A stretch of DNA of 64,000 nucleotides from Bagarius yarrelli (GCA_005784505.1 VCAZ01000020.1:984111-1048110), one strand, 5' to 3'. Shown: positions 52,089 through 63,571, counted from the first letter of the stretch. Made by a program: numbers and translations. Notes: generated from the letters alone by a model not told the origin.

Positions 52089-53325
52089 TAGCAACTCTGT
52101 TCTCTTTTACTGCTTTTGGCTTTTTTGCACCTTTTGAGTGATATTCTAACTAGTTGCTCCCAGTAGGCTATAAATCTATCTGTTTCCCTCTCTTTATATT
52201 AGCAGACAGCTAGACAATGAATACATTACAGCTGAATTCTACATACTCAGGGTTTATAAGTAGGCGGAGTCATAAAAAATGAATGAAGTCTTTTGCAACG
52301 GCCACTTTAAAAGGGCAAGTAATACTTATTACTTTAAAGAACAAAATGGTTAGTTTACTGCTGTAATAAATATTACTTGTGAACAGCCTGTGCGTGCATG
52401 TGTACGTGTGGTTGTTCAGTTAATTTGCTGATTTCACTAAACAGGTTGAACAGAGCATGACCAGGGTTTTTTTTCCTAATTTGTAGCTGTAATCAAAAAT
52501 TTAAAACACTAGAAAAAAAATAACATTTAATAAATAGTATTTTGCTTAAATGCCTTTATTGTTTATACGTCCTTTAGGTGTTTGTGTTTGGGGATCTCTG
52601 TTAGACAGTAAACTGGAATAATTAACACTAAAACTGATTGCAGCATTCTGTTTAATACCATGAATACCAGTTTTTGTGTTTAGTCTGTATCCGTACCACA
52701 GCTGTCTCATCGTCAGGATACATTTTGCTAATCTGGGACTACTTTATATGTACCTACACCTTTCAATTAAATCTCTTGGATTAGCATCATGGCTCAGCAG
52801 TGCCGAAAAGGTAAATGAAGGAAATGTAATGAGATTTTGGTGTTGGTTTTTTTTTTTTTGGAAAACTTGTTGAGCTTTATAAAAGCAATGTGATGTATTG
52901 AGCTAAATGTTACAATATAAAATGAAGCAAAATAAAATCGGTGGTCCTATTCACAGATAAGTGGATTTAGTGTCTCCTTAAAATAGAGTTGCCACCTGTT
53001 GCTGTTAGGACAAAGTAAAATCATTCTGGACTTTAAACAACTAATCTTTAACAGATGCAGTATTAGATTGTATAAAAAGAACCAAATTCAGGTAAAAGAA
53101 CTTTTAATATTTTTACTGATTTTTCTGATTATCCAGTAGGCTGTTGTGCTGTGTTAAATCTTAAAAGGCTTATCACTTCCACCTTTTGCTGACATACAAG
53201 CGTACTTTATGCAGTAGTATATAACCTTGCGATTGTGATTCAATAACTCTGAACTGCGAGTAATTTATGACAAACATTGATTCATGAACCATACAGCAGG
53301 TGATAGTTTGCTGATGAACCATTAG
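52089..53325. other. trip6 3' UTR and convergent intergenic space
   Basis: The trip6 3' UTR probably ends after AATAAA at 52931-52936. A minus-strand AATAAA at 53331-53326 would end the facing somatostatin-family gene, so the two genes converge with only about 0.4 kb between their signals. Confidence 0.5.
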
Positions 53326-53592
53326 TTTATTTGATATACATATGTAGGACTATACTTCTGTTCCACTTGATAGCCTCAAACACAACCACAAATTAACCTA
53401 TGGCAGGTCACATGTTGTCTATTAATACAGCCACTATTTGTCTGCCTACAGTTAAAATAGCTAAACCTAAAACTACACACACACCCTGTATAGCTGACTT
53501 CCCCAAACATTATGTTTGAATATACAACATGACATTATACATATTCATCTTTTTAGAAATGAGTCCATCTATTCATGGAATACTAAAGGAGG

Positions 53593-54431
53593 CTAACAGG
53601 AGGTAAAAGTCTTCCAGAAAAAGTTCCTGCAGCCAGTTTTCCGTTCACGCATCGGTATGGGAAGATGGCGTAAGATACGGTTCAGTTCCATGTCATCATC
53701 AGAAAGTGTGTGATTTTCATCAGGGATTTTCAGCTTGGATAGGAGCTTTAGCAGTGGTATGCGGGAAAGATCCTATGCATTGCAGAAGACAATTATAAAC
53801 AGTGCAAACAAGACCATGATAAAATGAGCATGCATGGACCAACAGAATTCCTGTAATTTGTATTAAAATTTAACATAGTATTAATTTTCAAACCAGAAAA
53901 TCAGTTTATTTATGTAAATGGATTACAGATCATTAAAATCAAGGACAAATAGACTCGAACAGTTTCTACTCCAAGGCAATATCCACACTAAATAGAACTA
54001 AAACATGACACGCTGCTAGTTTAAAACAAGAGATGAATATATGTATTAGTACTATTAATAGTACTATGCACTAAATAGCACTTTAAAAAAAAAATTTGTA
54101 CCAATTTAATTCCTTAAAATTTGCATATGAGGAAAAAAGTGATTGTGTAAAACGATCATCTAAAAGTAATAATCACAAAATAATTGTATTCATGCACTCT
54201 AAATAAAATAAAATTCTGCATCATAAAATGATTATAAAGAGTATATTATTATAATATCTGCATTATAATAAAAGATTAATTTCTAGTGTCAGAAAAATCA
54301 CATTTTCTTCTTACCTCTTTTTTGTTGTCCTCATTTTGGAGCAGATGAGCCAGTAACTCAGTTCTGGGAGCTGTTTTTACTCTACTCACTAACAAAAAAA
54401 GGCAAACCATTATCTGCATTTGAGAACACAT
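53593..54431 (-). CDS. Somatostatin-family preprohormone
   Basis: Two short minus-strand exons, 54431-54315 and 53772-53593, join in phase 0 (AAAGAG|GTAAGA; GCATAG|GATCTT) to give 98 aa. The first encodes a signal peptide (MQIMVCLFLLVSRVKTA) and the start of the propeptide (PRTELLAHLLQ). The second ends in the convertase site RERK followed by TGCRNFFWKTFTSC and a stop. That peptide is somatostatin-14 with Thr for Ala1 and Arg for Lys4; the receptor-binding FWKT and the disulphide cysteines are kept. Somatostatins are secreted cyclic peptides that inhibit pituitary and pancreatic hormone release. The second-exon length, RERK site and phase-0 intron fit the family. Neighbours bcl6b and trip6 match the ohnolog of the human SST-BCL6-LPP region, suggesting the teleost SS5 class; this is inference. 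MCSQMQIM at 54431 could start at the inner Met instead. Confidence 0.93.
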
Positions 54432-54520
54432 TCTATTGTTCGTTCCAGAAACCCGGGTGTTTAACCTCACCTTGTCCACCGAGAACTGACCACAATGATC
54501 CAACAGCAGCATGAAGTGAA

Positions 54521-54588
54521 TTATATACATGTCAGAGGAAAGTGGGTGTCTGGACACGTGTTACTGATCTAAATAGCAAAAGACGTAA
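54521..54588 (-). promoter_or_regulatory. Possible core promoter of the somatostatin-family gene
   Basis: On the minus strand a TATA-like TATATAA lies at 54527-54521, about 90 bp before the start codon, and a CRE-like TTACGTCT at 54588-54581, about 55 bp further upstream. A CRE just upstream of the TATA box is characteristic of mammalian SST. The match here is imperfect. Confidence 0.35.
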
Positions 54589-54609
54589 ATTTAATGGCAA
54601 TTACGTGAC

Positions 54610-55495
54610 TTGTCTCGTGTTGATTATGGGGGATGAAGGCTCATGTTTGTAAGAAAGATAAGTGTAAGTGAATGTGGTTGTGTGTCAGGATGAAGGTTGG
54701 GGTGTGTGAGGGAGCTCTCAGTAGGGAAAAACGTTGATAAGGTCACAGAAGAATGGTATCTTTCTGATATCTTCTTTTTTTAAACTCTTCAAAGAACACG
54801 TGTCTGTGATACTGACTGCCAAGTAACAAAGTCCCACCTACGTAAAACTCTGTTAGGGCCAATAGCGTGTCACTTGTGATTAGTGAAAAAGCACATTCAA
54901 GTGTCTGGGTTTCTGCATGAGTTTGTTAAAAAAAAAGACCTGCTTATAATGTGAAGTGACTTAAATGTTAATTGGTCTGCATGCCGTATCTACTCTTAGC
55001 TTACACAAGATGCACACATGCTAATATACACACCTATGGCAAACTATCACAATCCACCAAACCCAAATTCAAATGAAAATTTAAGTACAATTCCAATACA
55101 CTACTTATTTACTGCTAAAATCACCTCATGTCAAGTGAAAATATTATAAATACATACAAATGATCAAAATGACTTTTATATTATTGCTATATAATTGCTA
55201 AAAAAGTTATTTGGAATGACAGAAAAGTGTCAGAATAAACAGTGCATTACTAAAAACTAGACAAACACTACGGTTCATCAACAAATGCACCTACTACAGG
55301 CATAATATGACCATGCAGCAATGGAAAAGGCTGGTCTGATTTGGTAAATAATTGTTTAAAATGAAATTTTCTTTATTTCTTATAGTTTTCTTAAACGTCT
55401 GTAAACAGTGGCATCAGGATACACTGTGGAAAAAGGCAAAGTTTCTAGTGAACCTTTACTGCTTTACCTATTACTAGTATTAATGGTAATGCAGG
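54610..55495. other. Non-coding interval
   Basis: No exon, RNA gene or recognisable repeat was seen between the somatostatin-family promoter and the SINE near 55.5 kb. Confidence 0.45.
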
Positions 55496-55497
55496 GA

Positions 55498-55612
55498 AGT
55501 GGTGGCTCATGGTCAAGGTGTTGATCTACCAACCTAAAATTGTATAAATGAGATAAATGTAAGTTGTTCTGGATAAGGGCGTCTGCCAAATGTAATGTAA
55601 ATGTAAATTTCG
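55498..55612 (+). repeat. tRNA-derived SINE, internally deleted
   Basis: A partial head (AGTGGTGGCTCATGGTCAAG) is joined to an intact tail (TTCTGGATAAGGGCGTCTGC). The B-box and body are missing. Confidence 0.75.
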
Positions 55613-55804
55613 TTGAGTTAGCTATTCATAATGTATTGATTTATTATTTTTCAAATTATTACATGTTCAATCAATCAAAAGTAGGTATTTAAGTCAGTTC
55701 GTACTTCCTGACCTTAAAAAAAGGAAGTACCTATACTGTAGTATGGTTTTGAATAGTATTGAACTTTGAATGTTGCTACTGACAAGTGACATTAGATGAT
55801 GTTA

Positions 55805-55990
55805 AACAGGGCAGCAAAGTGGCTTGGTGGTTAGCACTGTTGCCTCATACATTGAGTGTGACCCTGTGATAGACTGGTGGCCTGTCCAGGGTGTACCCCT
55901 TTTGTCTTTCACCCTTTCAGAGACGCCTGGGATAGACCCAAGCAGATCCCTGTGACCCCGAATTAGGGAATAACCCAGGACCGAAGATGC
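55805..55990 (+). repeat. Second SINE type (mermaid/DANA-like), partial
   Basis: It begins GGGCAGCAAAGTGGCTTGGT and continues with GATAGACTGGTGGCCTGTCC and AAGCAGATCCCTGTGACCCC. These words are typical of a different SINE family from the others here. The family name is from memory and unverified. Confidence 0.6.
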
Positions 55991-56599
55991 ATGAACAACA
56001 TTTTTAAGCTACTTGAAGCACTTGAAAAGAGCTTTCGGCCATTTCCACATATGACGAGTAGGATTGTAAAGTATGCATACTTCAGAATCCAGGCAGGAAT
56101 AATGGGTCATCCGGGAACTTTTCGCTTACTATAATTTGCATACTAATTGTTCAGAAAATTTCGTATACTGTATAGTATGGAAGTTTGGAATTTGGGGCAA
56201 AATTTATTAATACATCACAGAGGTAGTCAACCACTAGGTGGCACGGTTTCTTGTTAGAAAACTTAGAGCTTATGTGTATGAGTAACGTTATTTTTACAGC
56301 CTAATGACATTTATAACTGTGACCATCGTTATAATCATACTGATTAACAAACGGGTTTTGAATACTGATTATTCAAACACATTGAATATAAATCTATGCA
56401 TTTATTATCAAATTTAAACAAAAATCTATTTTAATATATTCACGTCTTCCTTGCACGTATTTCGTTTTCTTTTTTTGCAGAGTTTAATCATCCATTTACT
56501 TAATTTTTAAAATAAATTAAAAATCCTTTTCACACCACCCAAGGTGCAGTTTTTGGTACGCTCCAAAAAAAAAACTTTTACGCTAACAAAGAAGACTTT

Positions 56600-56743
56600 T
56601 ATAACAGCGACCGCCGGCTTCTAGTTTCCGGTACAAAGCGGAAGTGTAGTCGCTGTGCTTGAGGGAAGAGTTATTTTGTTGGCGCCAGTAACGATAGTAT
56701 TTGATTTATTCAGTAATTAAGTGTTCTTGCGTTAGTGTTTATA
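56600..56743 (+). promoter_or_regulatory. mettl3 promoter and leader
   Basis: The region is GC-rich relative to its surroundings. It has an ETS-type GCGGAAGTG at 56639-56647 and an E2F-like TTGGCGCC at 56679-56686, both close to the start codon. There is no TATA box at a typical distance. This suits a constitutively expressed gene with a short leader. Confidence 0.5.
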
Positions 56744-59700
56744 ATGTCAGATACATGGAGCGACATTCAGGCACACAAGAAAAAGCTGGACTCTTTGAGA
56801 GAAAGGCTGCAAAGGAGGAGGAAAGATCCAACACAGCTGGGCATGGGTATGGTACTGCGGCAGCCAACCAGGATCCTATCGGGGAGAACAATAAACACGT
56901 TTATGAATTAATTATTCATTTAACAGCATTTACAGACGATCTGAGGGAAAATACGAACTTAAACGTGTATAATAGCTGCACGGTTGTTGTGTTACGAAAA
57001 TGCAACAGTAAACAGATGTTGGCAGATGTTTATTTGTCTGGTACGCTGTTCTTATCAGACTTTACGTTTGCAGCATTAGACAGACCCCCTTATTCAGACT
57101 CACTTCCATTTATCTCTTTGATAAAACTTAGCAATTAGGGAACGAGGGCCTTGTTTAAGGGTCCAACACTGGTGGCTTGGTGGTGCTGGAAATCAAACAC
57201 TGGCCTTTCTGCTATCAGTTCAACCACTAAGCCACCACTTGCCCAAAATTTTAGTGTGTGCTAGCAGCCAAGTGGCACATTGGGTAAGGTGTTAGTTGGA
57301 AGATCGAGGTTCAATTCCAAGTACCACCAAGCTACCACTGCTGGGCCCCTAAATAAGACCCTTAACCCCCAATTGTTCAGATGTATATAAAAAAAAAAGA
57401 GAAAGTCACTTGGGATAAGGGCCAAATGGTGTAACTGTGTCTATGGGTAAAATAGAGTATTCTATCTTCCCAAGATTTGGGTTGACATAATGTACTAAAT
57501 GAAAGGCTTTGGGGTTTTATGAGTCCAAAATGTACACTTTTCATTTAACGAAAAAGGTAATCTACGAGTTACCAACCCTGGTCCTGATGTAACTCCCTTT
57601 CCTGCAAATTGTTATTCAGTTGTATAAATGAGATAAGTTAGTCGCTCTGGATAGGGTCGTCTGTCAAATGTCGTTAATGCAAACTTAAAAGATGCTGGTA
57701 ATTAACCAGGTAACTACATTTTTACTGCTTAGACACAGTGAAAGTTGTAAACTCAAGCGTAGGACAGAAAGTAGGAGGAAGTGGTGGCTCATGGTTAAGG
57801 TGTTGGACTACCAACATGAAGATTGTGGGTTTGATTCCCGGCCCCACCAATCTACCACTGTGGGTCCCTGAGCGAGGCCCTTAATCCCTAATTGCTCAGT
57901 TGTATAAAAGAGCTAAATGTAAGTCGCTCTGGATAAGGTCGTCTGCTAAATGCTGTAAATGTAAAAATGTAAAAAAGTAATTTAGGACCTGTGTCATTTA
58001 AATTCATAGTTAAAGGTTAGTTAAGGTTAGTCCTTCCTGTAAGATATGAAGATGTAAATTGTCGTTGACTGGGTATTTGTATGTAAGCATGGGAAATTTT
58101 GAAATTGGTTTTTTTTTCTTTTAAATCTTTTTGTCTTTAGAGGTTGGTGCTGGTGATGGGGCACAAACACGCAGTGACAGTCCAGGGCCAACCCTTCAAA
58201 CCTCCACAGAGGTTCAAGAAGAGCGTCCTCCAGACCCCGAGTTGGAGAGAAAACTTCTGGAGTACTTATCTGAATTGAGCCTCACTCTCCCTATTGACTC
58301 TTTGGTCATTACCAACCAGCTAAACTCGGTAGAAGATTTTAGTCTAGTATGTTGTGTGATAATAAATTTTTCCTCTAATATTTCTCTTTTGTCTTACTTT
58401 CTCTTGTGGTCTAATTCCTTAGTCTGAATCACCAGCATCGCACTCCTGCATCCAGAGTCTTCTACTTAAATTTTCAGCTCAGGAATTGATCGAAGTCCGA
58501 CAACCAACCAACACCCCGTCATCGCCCTCCTCTTCATCTATCATAGTTGTCTCAGTTGATCATACCAAACTGTGGGCAATGATTAGTAGTTCCACACCCC
58601 AACCTCAGAAAGCTGGTGTGAAAAGAAAAGGAGATGAGATCATTCAACAAAAAAGGGCTCCTGGTTCCTCCCCTTCACTTCAGTCGTCATCATCTTTACC
58701 TCCTAAGAAGTCATCTAGTTCTTCTGCTTCCAGTACACAGCTGGCTGGGACTTCTGATTGGAAATTGGGATCTGGAGGAGTTGGGGCTGAGAAAAAAGGT
58801 CGGATCAACAAGGGAAAGACGTCTCACTTGGATATGGAGATAGAAAGCTTGTTGAGTCAGCAATCGACCAAAGAGCAACAAAGCAAAAAGGTACAAAGCA
58901 TTCTTCTGGTGGTCGGTGTACTGTGTATCTGTATTATAATTATTATTGTTTGTGTGTGTGTGTATATGTGTAGGTGAGCAGGGAAATTCTTGAACTACTG
59001 AACACCAGCTCAGCCAGAGAGCAGTCCATTGTAGAAAAGTTCCGTTCACGTGGTCGAGCACAGGTGCAGGAATTCTGTGATCACGGTACCAAGGAGGAGT
59101 GCATGCGATATGGAGACACGCCACAACCCTGCAACAAGCTGCACTTCAGGTTGGTCAAATTTTGGACTATAATATCTAATATGTACTGACTGTCTCACGT
59201 TTCCACGTCTGTATAATACTTATTACCTGAAATTAATGAATGTAACCTACTTAGGCGGATAATTAACAAACACACAGATGAGAGTCTTGGAGACTGCTCT
59301 TTCCTAAACACCTGCTTCCACATGGACACCTGTAAATATGTACACTACGAGATTGACAGCCCACCTGAAGCAGACAGCGGCTTCACTGGACCTCAGCCCG
59401 GCACCACCGAGCTCACTTTGCATGCTAGAGATGGAGACAGCAATGTGGGGAAACTGTTTCCTGCTCAGGTAGAGCTGGTATAAGATATCTGGTTTTAATT
59501 AGTGGTAACATGGACAGTTTATTTGGGAAGGAATGGAAGCATTAGCTAATCTGCCGCCAGATTTTTAAATCATTGTTCGAAACAGCTAAAGCACCCCAAT
59601 GTCTCTTGTGCCTTTCTCAGTGGATCTGTTGTGATATCCGTTACTTGGATGTGTCCATTCTGGGGAAGTTTGCAGTGGTGATGGCTGACCCTCCATGGGA

Positions 59701-61360
59701 CATTCACATGGAGCTTCCATATGGAACTTTAACAGATGATGAGATGAGAAAACTTAATATACCTATTCTGCAGGACGATGGCTTTCTCTTCCTTTGGGTA
59801 ACTGGAAGGTACAAATAATAACGAGTATGAATGTGTTATTATTATTATTATTAATTTATTTTGGTAGTTTAACCTATAAGGAACTCTTTCAGTGATTTGC
59901 AGCATCTTTGTAAGAGAGACATTATTTGGACTAGATGGATAGATAGATAGATAGAGGGATAGATAGATGAGAGGGGATAAGAGAGATAGAGAGAGGGATA
60001 GATATAAGATAAGGGACAGGGATAAAGGGACAGATAAAGAGAGAGATATATAGATAGATGATGGATGGGATAGACAGATAGAGGGATAGACAGATAGAGG
60101 GATAGATAAAGAGACAGATAAAGAGACAGAGAAAGAGACATAGATAGATGGATGGATAGATAGATAGAGGGATAGATAGATAGAGAGATAGATGGATGGA
60201 TAGATAGATAAAGAGAGAGAGATAGATAGATAGATGGATGGATGGATGGATAGATAGAGGGATCGATAGATGCATAGATAGATGCATAGATAGATAAAGG
60301 GACAGACAGACTGGATGGATAGATGGATGGATGGATAGATAGACAGATAAAGTGACAGACAGAACTTTGTCATTGCAAGGTACAAGTACATAGCAACAAA
60401 ATGCTATATAGAAAAAAAATATATGTAAAGCATAATATATGTGCCTGTTTATTATATAACATTTCTGATCAGTTAAGGAAAGTAATTAAACAACTATCTT
60501 TTGTGAATCAGTTCAGTTTGCTTGATATTTTTTATGATTTTCATGTCATGATATTGTCATATCGTCACAGAGCAATGGAACTTGGCAGAGAGTGTCTCAG
60601 CCTCTGGGGGTAAGAACATCTGTCTTTCAAATGAATAACGTACATTTTCAGTTTAAAATTCCCAAAGAGATTCCTTTCTTTTTTCTTTAACTTTAATTCC
60701 CTTAGGTATGAGCGTGTTGATGAGATCATTTGGGTAAAGACCAATCAGCTCCAGCGTATAATTCGGACAGGACGGACTGGACACTGGCTGAACCACGGCA
60801 AAGAGCACTGCTTGGTGTGTTTCTGTGTGCCTATGCTTAACTGCGTTGTATTTATAGTTATATTTTTAGAGTTAAAACATATTTATCTCTATTAGGTAGG
60901 GGTAAAAGGAAACCCTCAAGGATTTAACCGGGGTCTGGACTGTGATGTAATTGTTGCAGAGGTAATAACAGAATTTTTACATCAAACAAAAGCATCACAC
61001 TGGTTTAATACGTTGTACATTAATACATTTACTTTTATTTTCTACATTGTATGTTGTAGGTGCGCTCTACCAGTCACAAACCAGATGAGATCTATGGAAT
61101 GATTGAGCGTTTGTCTCCTGGTACTAGAAAGATTGAGTTGTTTGGAAGACCTCATAATGTCCAACCAAACTGGTAAGTAGAGTAAGTAAAATACAATTAA
61201 GTGTTTTTTCCCCTTTTTTTTTAACTTTCTCACTTTCTCTATTTTTAGGGTAACTTTGGGGAATCAATTGGATGGAATTCATTTGCTGGACCCTGACGTT
61301 GTAGCGCGCTTTAAAAAGCGCTATCCAGACGGTGTCATTTCCAAACCCAAAACCATGTGA
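56744..61360 (+). CDS. mettl3: METTL3, catalytic subunit of the mRNA N6-adenosine methyltransferase
   Basis: METTL3 transfers methyl from S-adenosylmethionine to N6 of adenosines in mRNA, working in the nucleus with METTL14 and WTAP. Exons: 56744-56846, 58141-58328, 58423-58890, 58974-59149, 59255-59468, 59621-59808, 60571-60609, 60706-60814, 60896-60961, 61060-61172, 61249-61360. The phases agree, giving 591 aa (human 580). The N terminus is MSDTWSDIQAHKKKLDSLRE. A Ser-rich linker with basic nuclear-localisation-like patches follows. Two CCCH zinc fingers (around CDHGTKEEC and CSFLNTCFHMDTC) lead into the MTA-70 domain. The active site is DPPW at residues 406-409, eleven beyond human 395-398, so catalytic function is expected. 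Only the linker differs much from mammals. One intron holds a long GATA-type microsatellite. AATAAA is at 61471-61476. Confidence 0.98.
57040..57235 (-). repeat. tRNA-derived SINE, reversed
   Basis: A diverged tail (GCATTAGACAGACCCCCTTA), the body and a reversed head ending TTCAACCACTAAGCCACCAC are present. It lies in mettl3 intron 1 together with three further SINE pieces. Confidence 0.75.
57262..57440 (+). repeat. tRNA-derived SINE
   Basis: A head with GAGGTTCAATTCC, a body with CTGCTGGGCCCCTAAATAAG, and a decayed tail (CTTGGGATAAGGGCCAAATG) are present, in mettl3 intron 1. Confidence 0.8.
57600..57690 (+). repeat. SINE tail fragment
   Basis: Only the 3' part is present (TCAGTTGTATAAATGAGATA, then CGCTCTGGATAGGGTCGTCT). 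Confidence 0.7.
57777..57975 (+). repeat. tRNA-derived SINE, best-preserved copy
   Basis: A full head (AGTGGTGGCTCATGGTTAAG, GGGTTTGATTCCC), body (CTGAGCGAGGCCCTTAATCC) and tail (CGCTCTGGATAAGGTCGTCT, then AAATGCTGTAAATGTAAA) are present in order. It lies in mettl3 intron 1. Confidence 0.9.
59936..60362. repeat. GATA-type tetranucleotide microsatellite in a mettl3 intron
   Basis: More than 400 bp are made of GATA units with interspersed GATG, GACA, GAGA and GGGA variants. The complementary strand gives long open frames of Ser/Leu/Tyr/Ile repeats, which are artefacts of the repeat. Confidence 0.95.
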
Positions 61361-61479
61361 ACGTAACCATCTCAGAACGGCTATAACATGTGCAGACACT
61401 TTTCAGAGACTTTGAGTTATGGGATCATTTAAGTGCAGGAAACATTTTGTATTTGTCAATAATTTTTTTTAATAAAATA

Positions 61480-62585
61480 ACTAGGTGAATTATTTCATTT
61501 ATTAGTGTGTTCTTACAAACATCTTGGTGTATTTTTACACACAAATAGTCAGTAAAATGACAATTTAGAAAGGTTTTTCACATTTTGTTAAATGGATCCC
61601 AAAAGTAAAAAATGTAAAAAAAATAAAAAATAAAAAAAAAATAGTGAAACATTTAATTTTATAAATGTGACATTCATTTTTTAAAGTAGATGAAGAAATT
61701 GCATTTTAATGAAATATTAATTCATATATATACATAAAAAAGAAACTGTACACAAAAAAATGCAAACTGTATCTGTTTGCTCGGATATTCTCATTAAAAG
61801 CAAGGAACGTTTTAATGAGTAGGCGTGTGAAAACTAAACTAAACTAATGGTGTGTAATATCTAACACCGAGTTTCTGCAATGTTCTGACACACACAATGT
61901 TCTGTAGGTGAGCAAAATGGATTTTAGCGCATGATTTATAGGAATTGTTTTCAAAATTTGTTTCGGATAACTTAATCGTATCTAAAAAAAATGTGTGCCC
62001 GCTTTACGATAGCTTTGTGAAGAATACATGTAAAAGGACACTTTCATTTGAGATAAAAAAAAGGTAACTTAGAAAGACAAGATATACAAATTCAGATTTT
62101 GACAAAAAGAAAGAAGAACAAGAAAGCGAGAAGGAGGAAAAAGAAGAAAAGAAGGAGAAAAGGGAAAGAGGGAAAAGTAAAAAAAGAAAAAAAAAGAAAG
62201 AAGAACAAAGTAAAGTAAAGTGTGAAATTATAGTGTCATTATCAACAAACATCTATTAGTTGTTAAAACACTTAAAGCACTTGTGGCCCACAAGGTATCA
62301 GGTGGTTAAAATGAGCTGTACAAAAATAGACTATCAACAAAACATAGAATGCACTTTTTGTAATCCTGTAAACCTTTAAATGCACTCCTTATTTCCTCTT
62401 GCTTCAGTGTAACCGTTTGATTCCTAAGAGCAAAAGATGACTGTAGTGAAAAAAAAACATCCCGAGTGACATGAAGACTCTCATCGTGGATGACATCGGA
62501 AGGTATCACCCGCCTCTGTCTCAACATGGGTCAGTTCATATATAAAATCTTGGTGACTAACAGGAGTTAATCTGTGGCATCTATA
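61480..62585. other. Non-coding interval between mettl3 and the right-hand gene
   Basis: This AT-rich stretch contains a purine-rich tract (about 62098-62220). It probably contains the 3' UTR of the minus-strand gene to the right. No canonical AATAAA position was settled on. Confidence 0.4.
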
Positions 62586-62590
62586 ACGTT

Positions 62591-62830
62591 TAGATTGCTG
62601 TCCATTTGGTGTCTAAAGGAGAGCCGAGCCTTCTGGGAAAAATATGCTCGTGGACTACCCAGGCTGCTCCCGCTGTCGCCCTCACTGACTGTTGATGCTG
62701 TTGAGTAGAGACGAGGCTTTGGCTCATCCTCCAGTACTGGACGTTCTTTAAGAAAAAAAATGTAAATGTTAAAAAACTAGAATGATACTATATTAAGATT
62801 GATGATTTCAGAAAAAAAATTTGGTTTAGA

Positions 62831-62865
<35 letters not shown>

Positions 62866-63571
62866 ATATGTAACCAGTAAAACAAAATGGATTATGTATT
62901 ACGCTATATACTAAAACCTCTCCAAAGTATTTTAATTATTAGACAAAATAATAAAAGAAAAGCTGGGCAGCACGGTGGCTTAGTGGTTAGCCCGAGTTTG
63001 ATTTCCAGGCAGGGACCTTTGTGTGGAGTTTGCATGTTCTCCCTGGATGTACTGATGCATAATTTTTGTTAACCAAGTTTACTTTTTAATTTAATCTTTG
63101 GAAAAAGTGAGGTTGGAGGTCTAACTCAGTGTTTCCTAATGTAGAAATCTTGCTATTTAGCAATGTTACTCTACAGAAGCAAACCCTCAGTCAATAAACA
63201 TAGAACATGATTAGCATGACGCATCATGCTCTAAACATGTGATTAGATGAAATAATAATTGAATTAGCTGTAATAAATTAAATTATGACTTTTTATTCTG
63301 CCTTACACATTAAATAAACTGTTATATAAGTGGCTGAGACTAAGAGACAAATGACAGGAGAAATCATAGTGACATTATGGTAATGGGAAGTGGTAGCCAG
63401 GTGTGATTTTCAGTGCCACCAAGCTACCACTGCTGGGCCTCTTCCAAAATGCTACAAATGGAATGGCACACCTACTTTTTTCAGGAGGACACTCTCTGTC
63501 TTTACATCGCTCTTTACAGCGTCTGTAGAATGGAAAGCACAGAAGGACCTTCACACCCATTTCTCTGGACA
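62591..63571 (-). CDS. C-terminal part of an unidentified protein (two exons, gene continues past the window)
   Basis: Two minus-strand exons, about 63571-63476 and 62745-62591, join in matching phase (GAAAAAA|GTAGGT to TTAAAG|AACGTC). The first encodes a short hydrophobic stretch followed by a Cys/basic run (VKVLLCFPFYRRCKERCKDR). The second encodes a polar tail (RLYSTASTVSEGDSGSSLGS, later QKARLSFRHQMDSNLNV) that stops at 62593-62591. The hydrophobic-then-basic pattern suggests the cytoplasmic end of a membrane protein, and the Ser/Thr-rich tail looks phosphorylatable. I do not recognise the family. The acceptor at 63571 is less certain, with an alternative at about 63564. Confidence comes from phase agreement and codon-like composition only. 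Confidence 0.5.
62835..62870. repeat. TA dinucleotide run
   Basis: A CT run is followed by about 12 TA units, inside the inferred intron of the right-hand minus-strand gene. Confidence 0.9.
62965..63050 (+). repeat. Mermaid/DANA-like SINE head fragment
   Basis: The sequence runs GGGCAGCACGGTGGCTTAGT, then an abbreviated B-box region, then GTGTGGAGTTTGCATGTTCT. It is truncated. Confidence 0.7.
63388..63450 (+). repeat. SINE fragment, rearranged
   Basis: Short pieces of the tRNA-derived SINE remain (AAGTGGTAGCC, GTGCCACCAAGCTACCACTG, CTGGGCCTCTT) immediately next to the inferred exon at 63476-63571. Confidence 0.6.

Noticed and set aside
54276..54557. The longer reading of the somatostatin-family first exon from 54557
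   Set aside because: The upstream Met would place the hydrophobic signal segment about 40 residues inside the protein and would begin upstream of the TATA-like box; the start at 54431 gives a proper signal peptide.
56701..57138. 145-aa frame at the start of mettl3
   Set aside because: It is in a different frame from the METTL3 start at 56744 and runs into the intron and a SINE.
59729..60391. 220-aa minus-strand frame of Leu/Ser/Tyr/Ile repeats
   Set aside because: It is the translation of the GATA-type microsatellite and is interrupted in function by a mettl3 exon on the other strand.
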